The notes under the pieces: generated by a model
Told to the model about the DNA's origin: nothing
Seen by the model: the letters and a program-made list of their open reading frames with translations, nothing else
Databases searched by the model: none
Shown: positions 30,646 to 33,495 of the stretch, in pieces
Numbering within the stretch: position 1 is the first letter of the stretch
How the letters are laid out: the number at the start of each line of letters is the position of its first letter
Translations under genes and position numbers: made by a program
DNA from: Verrucomicrobiota bacterium
Lineage (GTDB): Bacteria; Verrucomicrobiota; Verrucomicrobiia; Chthoniobacterales; UBA10450
NCBI GenBank assembly: GCA_003218415.1
Contig: QHNK01000033.1
Location: forward strand, 1 to 33,495
Direction of reading: 5' to 3'
Length of the DNA: 33,495 bases

Positions 30646-31988
30646 AGTTCGACTTCATCACGAAACAAGTCCTCCCAAGTTTGGCGTCTCCGAACCAACG
30701 AGACTTTGTCGCCGCGAACCAGTGCTTCCGCTGGCAAGGGACGCGAATTGTAATTCGACGCCATCACAAATCCGTAAGCACCCGCGCTCATAATCGCCAG
30801 CAAATCCTCTTCATGCAGTTCTGGCATCTCGCGATCGAGTGCGAAAAAATCGCCCGATTCGCACACCGGCCCAACGATGTCGATCTTCTCTGTCTTATTC
30901 TTACTCGTGCTCGCTTGCCTCGCCGTAGCGGCGCGAAGGCGGGTGCTCGTAATCGGCTCCTTCACCGGCACGATCTCGTGATAGCTGTGATAGAGCGCCG
31001 GCCGAATCAGATCGTTCATGCCAGCATCGACAATCGCGAATTTTTTCTCGGCGGTGTGTTTGATGTAACGGACTCGGGTGAGCAAAACACCCGCGTTGCC
31101 GACAAGAAAACGACCAGGCTCAACCAGGATCCGAATGCCCAGGTCAGACAACGGTGGCACAATCGCCTCCGCGTAATCGCGGATACTAAACGCGGATCCC
31201 GCGCATGCGGGACCGTGGTCGTGCCACCATTTGCCTGATCCGCTCTCCAGTGCGCGTCGGTAAATGATTCCCATGCCACCGCCGATGCTGAAAAACTTGA
31301 TCCCGTATTTGGATTTTAACTGACGAACGATAGGCGCCACTTTCCTAATGGCGCTGGCGAACGGCTCAGCCTCGGTGATTTGCGAACCAATATGCATTTG
31401 CACGCCGACGATCTCGATGTTGCGCATTTTCGCTGCGCGTTCGTAAACGGCGGGAAGCTGGTCAAGCGCGATGCCGAACTTGTTCTCGCGTGAGCCGGTC
31501 GAAACGTACTCGTGCGTGTGTGGATCGACATCGGGGTTGGCACGTAATGCGATCGGCGCGCGCTGGCTTTTAGCGCTTGCGATCCGATCGATGTAATCCA
31601 GCTCCACTTCACTCTCGACATTGAAGCTGTAAACGCCTTGCTCGAGCGCGAACTCGATTTCCTCACGCGATTTGCCGACCCCGGCGAACGTGCAACGCGC
31701 TGGAGCGCCCCCGGCTGCTATCACGCGATAAAGCTCGCCGCCGGAAACGATGTCGAACCCCGCGTCCGCGTCTGCGAGCAACTTCAGGATTGCGCGATTC
31801 GAGTTCGCTTTGACCGCGTAACAAATCAGGTGATCCAGCGGTGCGAGCGCCGCGTCGAGGCGCGTGTAGTGATCGAGGATGGTCTCGGTGCTGTAAACGT
31901 AAAGTGGCGTGCCAAATTTCTCCGCCACGCGCGCAAGATCGACATCTTCGCAGTGCAGCTTGCCGTCGCGATAACGAAAAAAATGCAC
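30639..31988 (-). CDS. lysA: diaminopimelate decarboxylase
   Basis: Last step of lysine synthesis, a PLP enzyme; 449 residues against about 420 usual. Cofactor Lys60 in CYAVKANSN, HIGSQI, IGGGMG, EPGRFLVGNAG, CESGDFFALDR and the C-terminal YNSRPLPAEAL are in place. GTG 31988 (reads HFFRYRDGKLHCEDVDL) is chosen because residues encoded further upstream come from the hairpin at 32001-32019. Two stretches foreign to the family are translated from palindromic elements: about residues 249-266, after the Gly-rich motif, and about 348-363, before VGPVCESGD. Both keep the frame. Confidence 0.94.
   Translation of the reverse strand: MHFFRYRDGKLHCEDVDLARVAEKFGTPLYVYSTETILDHYTRLDAALAPLDHLICYAVKANSNRAILKLLADADAGFDIVSGGELYRVIAAGGAPARCTFAGVGKSREEIEFALEQGVYSFNVESEVELDYIDRIASAKSQRAPIALRANPDVDPHTHEYVSTGSRENKFGIALDQLPAVYERAAKMRNIEIVGVQMHIGSQITEAEPFASAIRKVAPIVRQLKSKYGIKFFSIGGGMGIIYRRALESGSGKWWHDHGPACAGSAFSIRDYAEAIVPPLSDLGIRILVEPGRFLVGNAGVLLTRVRYIKHTAEKKFAIVDAGMNDLIRPALYHSYHEIVPVKEPITSTRLRAATARQASTSKNKTEKIDIVGPVCESGDFFALDREMPELHEEDLLAIMSAGAYGFVMASNYNSRPLPAEALVRGDKVSLVRRRQTWEDLFRDEVELL
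30900..30945. repeat. CGCCGTAGCGGCGCGAAGGCGG element inside lysA, copy 3
   Basis: CCTCGCCGTAGCGGCG then GAAGGCGGG, the same word as at 5906 and 26001, with flanking ACTCGTGCTCG / GGTGCTCGTAA. Translated in lysA as part of STRLRAATARQASTSKNK. Confidence 0.6.
31192..31243. repeat. nested palindromic element inside lysA
   Basis: Ends GCGGATC and GATCCGC. Inside are two further hairpins, TCCCGCGCATGCGGGA and GTGGTCGTGCCAC. Translated in lysA as SGSGKWWHDHGPACAGSAF. Confidence 0.65.
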
Positions 31989-32000
31989 CAGTGACTGTGC

Positions 32001-32019
32001 CGCTTCGCTACGCGAAGCG
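32001..32019. repeat. CGCTTCGC hairpin upstream of lysA
   Basis: CGCTTCGC-TAC-GCGAAGCG, a perfect 8-bp stem with a 3-base loop; identical stem to 30569-30587 on the other side of lysA. It occupies the 43-bp gap between the ZIP gene and lysA. Confidence 0.65.
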
Positions 32020-32031
32020 CAACGCAACACG

Positions 32032-32790
32032 TTAGCCAAGGACTCTCAAGCCAATATTCAGAAGCGCGATCAATGCGACGCCCACCGAAAAGCTTGTCAG
32101 AACAAGCTTCCTTCCATGCTTCAACATTTCTCCGAGAACCGCGTGCACCGCCAGATAGATGAACCCGCCACCCACGTGCGCCATGATTAAGCCGAGCCAA
32201 AAGGTCGAAATGTTCGCCAGGAAAAAATAGCCGATCACCCCGCCGAGCAGCGTGGTCGCTTCAACCGCGGTAACCCACCCAAGCGCAGCGCTGCGATGCA
32301 ATCCAGCGCCGATCAAAAGACTGCCGAGTGCAAGGCCTTCGGGAACCTTGTGAATGCAGAGAGCGGAGAACAGTGACCATTTCGTCGCATCCATCGCCGG
32401 AATTTCCCCTTGAATCCCCAAGGCTAACCCGTCGGTCGTACTATGAATCGCCAGTGCGATAATTAGCGCTGTAGCGATTTCACTAAAATGTCGCGTTGCA
32501 TCCGCGTCAAAGTGGCTGGCGGCGCAAGCGGGGCAAACATGATGGACATGTTTGCTGATGAAGAAAAACAGCGCATATCCAGTGGCCAGCCCCAGTATGA
32601 CACCCCACCACGGACAGGCGCCCAAACTTTCGGGCAAGATGGCAAAGAGCGTGACGCCCAGAAGGGTTCCGGCTGCGAAACTAATCAGCGCACAAAGCGG
32701 CTTGTGCTCCAACCGCAGAGACGTGCTGACGGCTCCGCCGGCAAGGGCGAAAACGTAAGCCGCGACGACCTGCCAGAGTGCGTTGGCCAT
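32032..32790 (-). CDS. ZIP family metal transporter
   Basis: 252 residues, eight predicted membrane helices. The metal-site helices carry ALAIHSTTDGLALGIQG (helix IV) and CIHKVPEGLALGSLL (helix V), the paired His and Glu/Asp of ZIP proteins. Between helices III and IV is a His/Cys loop (KHVHHVCPACAASHFDADATRHF) suited to binding zinc or similar ions. The ATG follows the CDF stop directly (TGAATG), so the two genes form one operon. ZIP proteins normally move divalent metal into the cytosol. Confidence 0.88.
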   Translation of the reverse strand: MANALWQVVAAYVFALAGGAVSTSLRLEHKPLCALISFAAGTLLGVTLFAILPESLGACPWWGVILGLATGYALFFFISKHVHHVCPACAASHFDADATRHFSEIATALIIALAIHSTTDGLALGIQGEIPAMDATKWSLFSALCIHKVPEGLALGSLLIGAGLHRSAALGWVTAVEATTLLGGVIGYFFLANISTFWLGLIMAHVGGGFIYLAVHAVLGEMLKHGRKLVLTSFSVGVALIALLNIGLRVLG

Positions 32791-33495
32791 TCAGGAACTC
32801 GCGACCGATTTGTGATCTTCGCGGCAGTGTTGCGTCTCGATGGTGACGTGAACCAGTTCGTTGTGCCCCCTGAGCAACGCCCGATAGGCATCGCAGCTCT
32901 TCGGCTCGTGTGCCACCACAGAGATCATTGCCGCAAATTTCCCAATGCCGACCTGCCAGACGTGCAGATCGCTCACGAGTGAATCGCCATCGCTCTCCAC
33001 AGCTCGGCGAATTTGGTCGGGCAAATCAGAAGACGCAGGTGTGCGATCGAGCAAGATGCCGCTGGTATCCCGCAAAAGTGTGTAAGCCCACGAGAAAACA
33101 ACGCCGCTTCCGACAACTCCTACAACCGGATCGAGCCACGCCCAACCGAAGAACTTGCCGCCGGTTAACGCCATAATCGCCAGCACCGAAGTAAATGCGT
33201 CGGCCAGCACATGCAGGTACGCAGCGCGCAAATTTAAATCTTCACGATGAGAGCTCCCACCGCCGCTTTCGCGATGCCGATCGGCGAGCAGGACGGCGCA
33301 ACCCAGGTTTACCAGCAGCCCAACGCAAGCAATCCCGATTGCCTCGTTAAAATGAATTTCAAGTGGAACAAACAGCCGGTGGACAGATTCCCCTGCCATC
33401 AAGAGCGCCACAATAGAGAGCACCACGGCGCTGGTAAACCCACCAAGCACCCCAATTTTTCCCGTGCCGAAACTGAATCGCGCGTTCGCGGCATT
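32791..33495 (-). CDS. cation diffusion facilitator (CzcD/DmeF-like), 5' end beyond the window
   Basis: The frame is open to the right edge; 234 residues are visible and the start is missing. Seen: the RFSFGTGKIGVLGGF segment of the CDF family, TSAVVLSIVALLMAGESVHRLF, LHVLADAFTSVLAIMAL with the HxxxD metal site, and SDLHVWQVGIGKFAAMISVVAHEP in the cytosolic domain. CDF proteins export Zn, Co, Cd or Fe by proton exchange; the FGTGK opening recalls the Co/Ni-related DmeF branch. It is the upstream gene of the pair with ZIP. Confidence 0.88.
   Translation of the reverse strand, partial: NAANARFSFGTGKIGVLGGFTSAVVLSIVALLMAGESVHRLFVPLEIHFNEAIGIACVGLLVNLGCAVLLADRHRESGGGSSHREDLNLRAAYLHVLADAFTSVLAIMALTGGKFFGWAWLDPVVGVVGSGVVFSWAYTLLRDTSGILLDRTPASSDLPDQIRRAVESDGDSLVSDLHVWQVGIGKFAAMISVVAHEPKSCDAYRALLRGHNELVHVTIETQHCREDHKSVASS

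Overview
The window looks like chromosomal DNA of a soil-type verrucomicrobium, probably near Chthoniobacterales. This is inferred from the gene mix (serpin, glycolytic gap-pgk-tpiA block, and an uncharacterised protein with a basic linker that I recall from that phylum), from frequent lack of clear Shine-Dalgarno sites, and from many small palindromic or short-period repeats between genes. No sequence search could be run, so the phylum call is a judgement. There is no sign of a prophage, integrase, transposase, CRISPR array or rRNA. Nearly all genes look housekeeping or conserved-hypothetical.

Layout. 1-3.8 kb: a HAD hydrolase, one intact tRNA-Lys(UUU) bracketed by two broken tRNA-Lys-like pieces, a GIY-YIG nuclease, a secreted serpin, and a DUF4760-like membrane protein converging on a DUF488 protein. 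3.8-5.8 kb (minus): hflK-hflC, coupled to the DUF488 gene. 6-9 kb (plus): an exported peroxiredoxin, a frameshifted DUF4160 with its DUF2442 partner, DUF1059, an alpha/beta hydrolase and a membrane protein. 8.9-12 kb: Gfo/Idh/MocA oxidoreductase, rpmB, and an unknown 494-residue protein. 12.1-15.7 kb (plus): acpP with a clear terminator, an MscS channel, a FemAB/GNAT-like protein, and two overlapping small EamA/SMR-type half-transporters. 15.9-18 kb: a UPF0489 arginase-fold-like protein, a low-affinity iron permease-like protein, and nth. 18.1-20.5 kb (plus): a tightly overlapping lipid operon of CDP-alcohol phosphatidyltransferase-like, CdsA-like and PlsC-like genes. 20.5-25.9 kb (minus): gap-pgk-tpiA-miaA-hflX. 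26-29.3 kb: an SGNH esterase, an HMA-like protein, agmatine deiminase, and two tandem paralogous membrane proteins. 29.4-33.5 kb (minus): a bioB remnant, a secreted protein with a possible His/Cys dyad, lysA, a ZIP transporter, and a CDF exporter running off the window.

The most unusual theme is the repeat load. At least eight kinds of small element (20-150 bp) fill the gaps, mostly right at gene 3' ends. Several TGTAG...CTACA elements supply the stop codon of the adjoining gene; one does so for two convergent genes at once. Similar palindromic segments also lie inside reading frames (miaA, aguA, lysA twice, and the 494-residue protein) and add residues without breaking the frame, reminiscent of the palindromic elements described in Rickettsia. 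A second theme is small-scale gene decay: bioB reduced to its ends, DUF4160 with a one-base shift, and tRNA-Lys-like copies whose anticodon arm is replaced by an 18-base palindrome.
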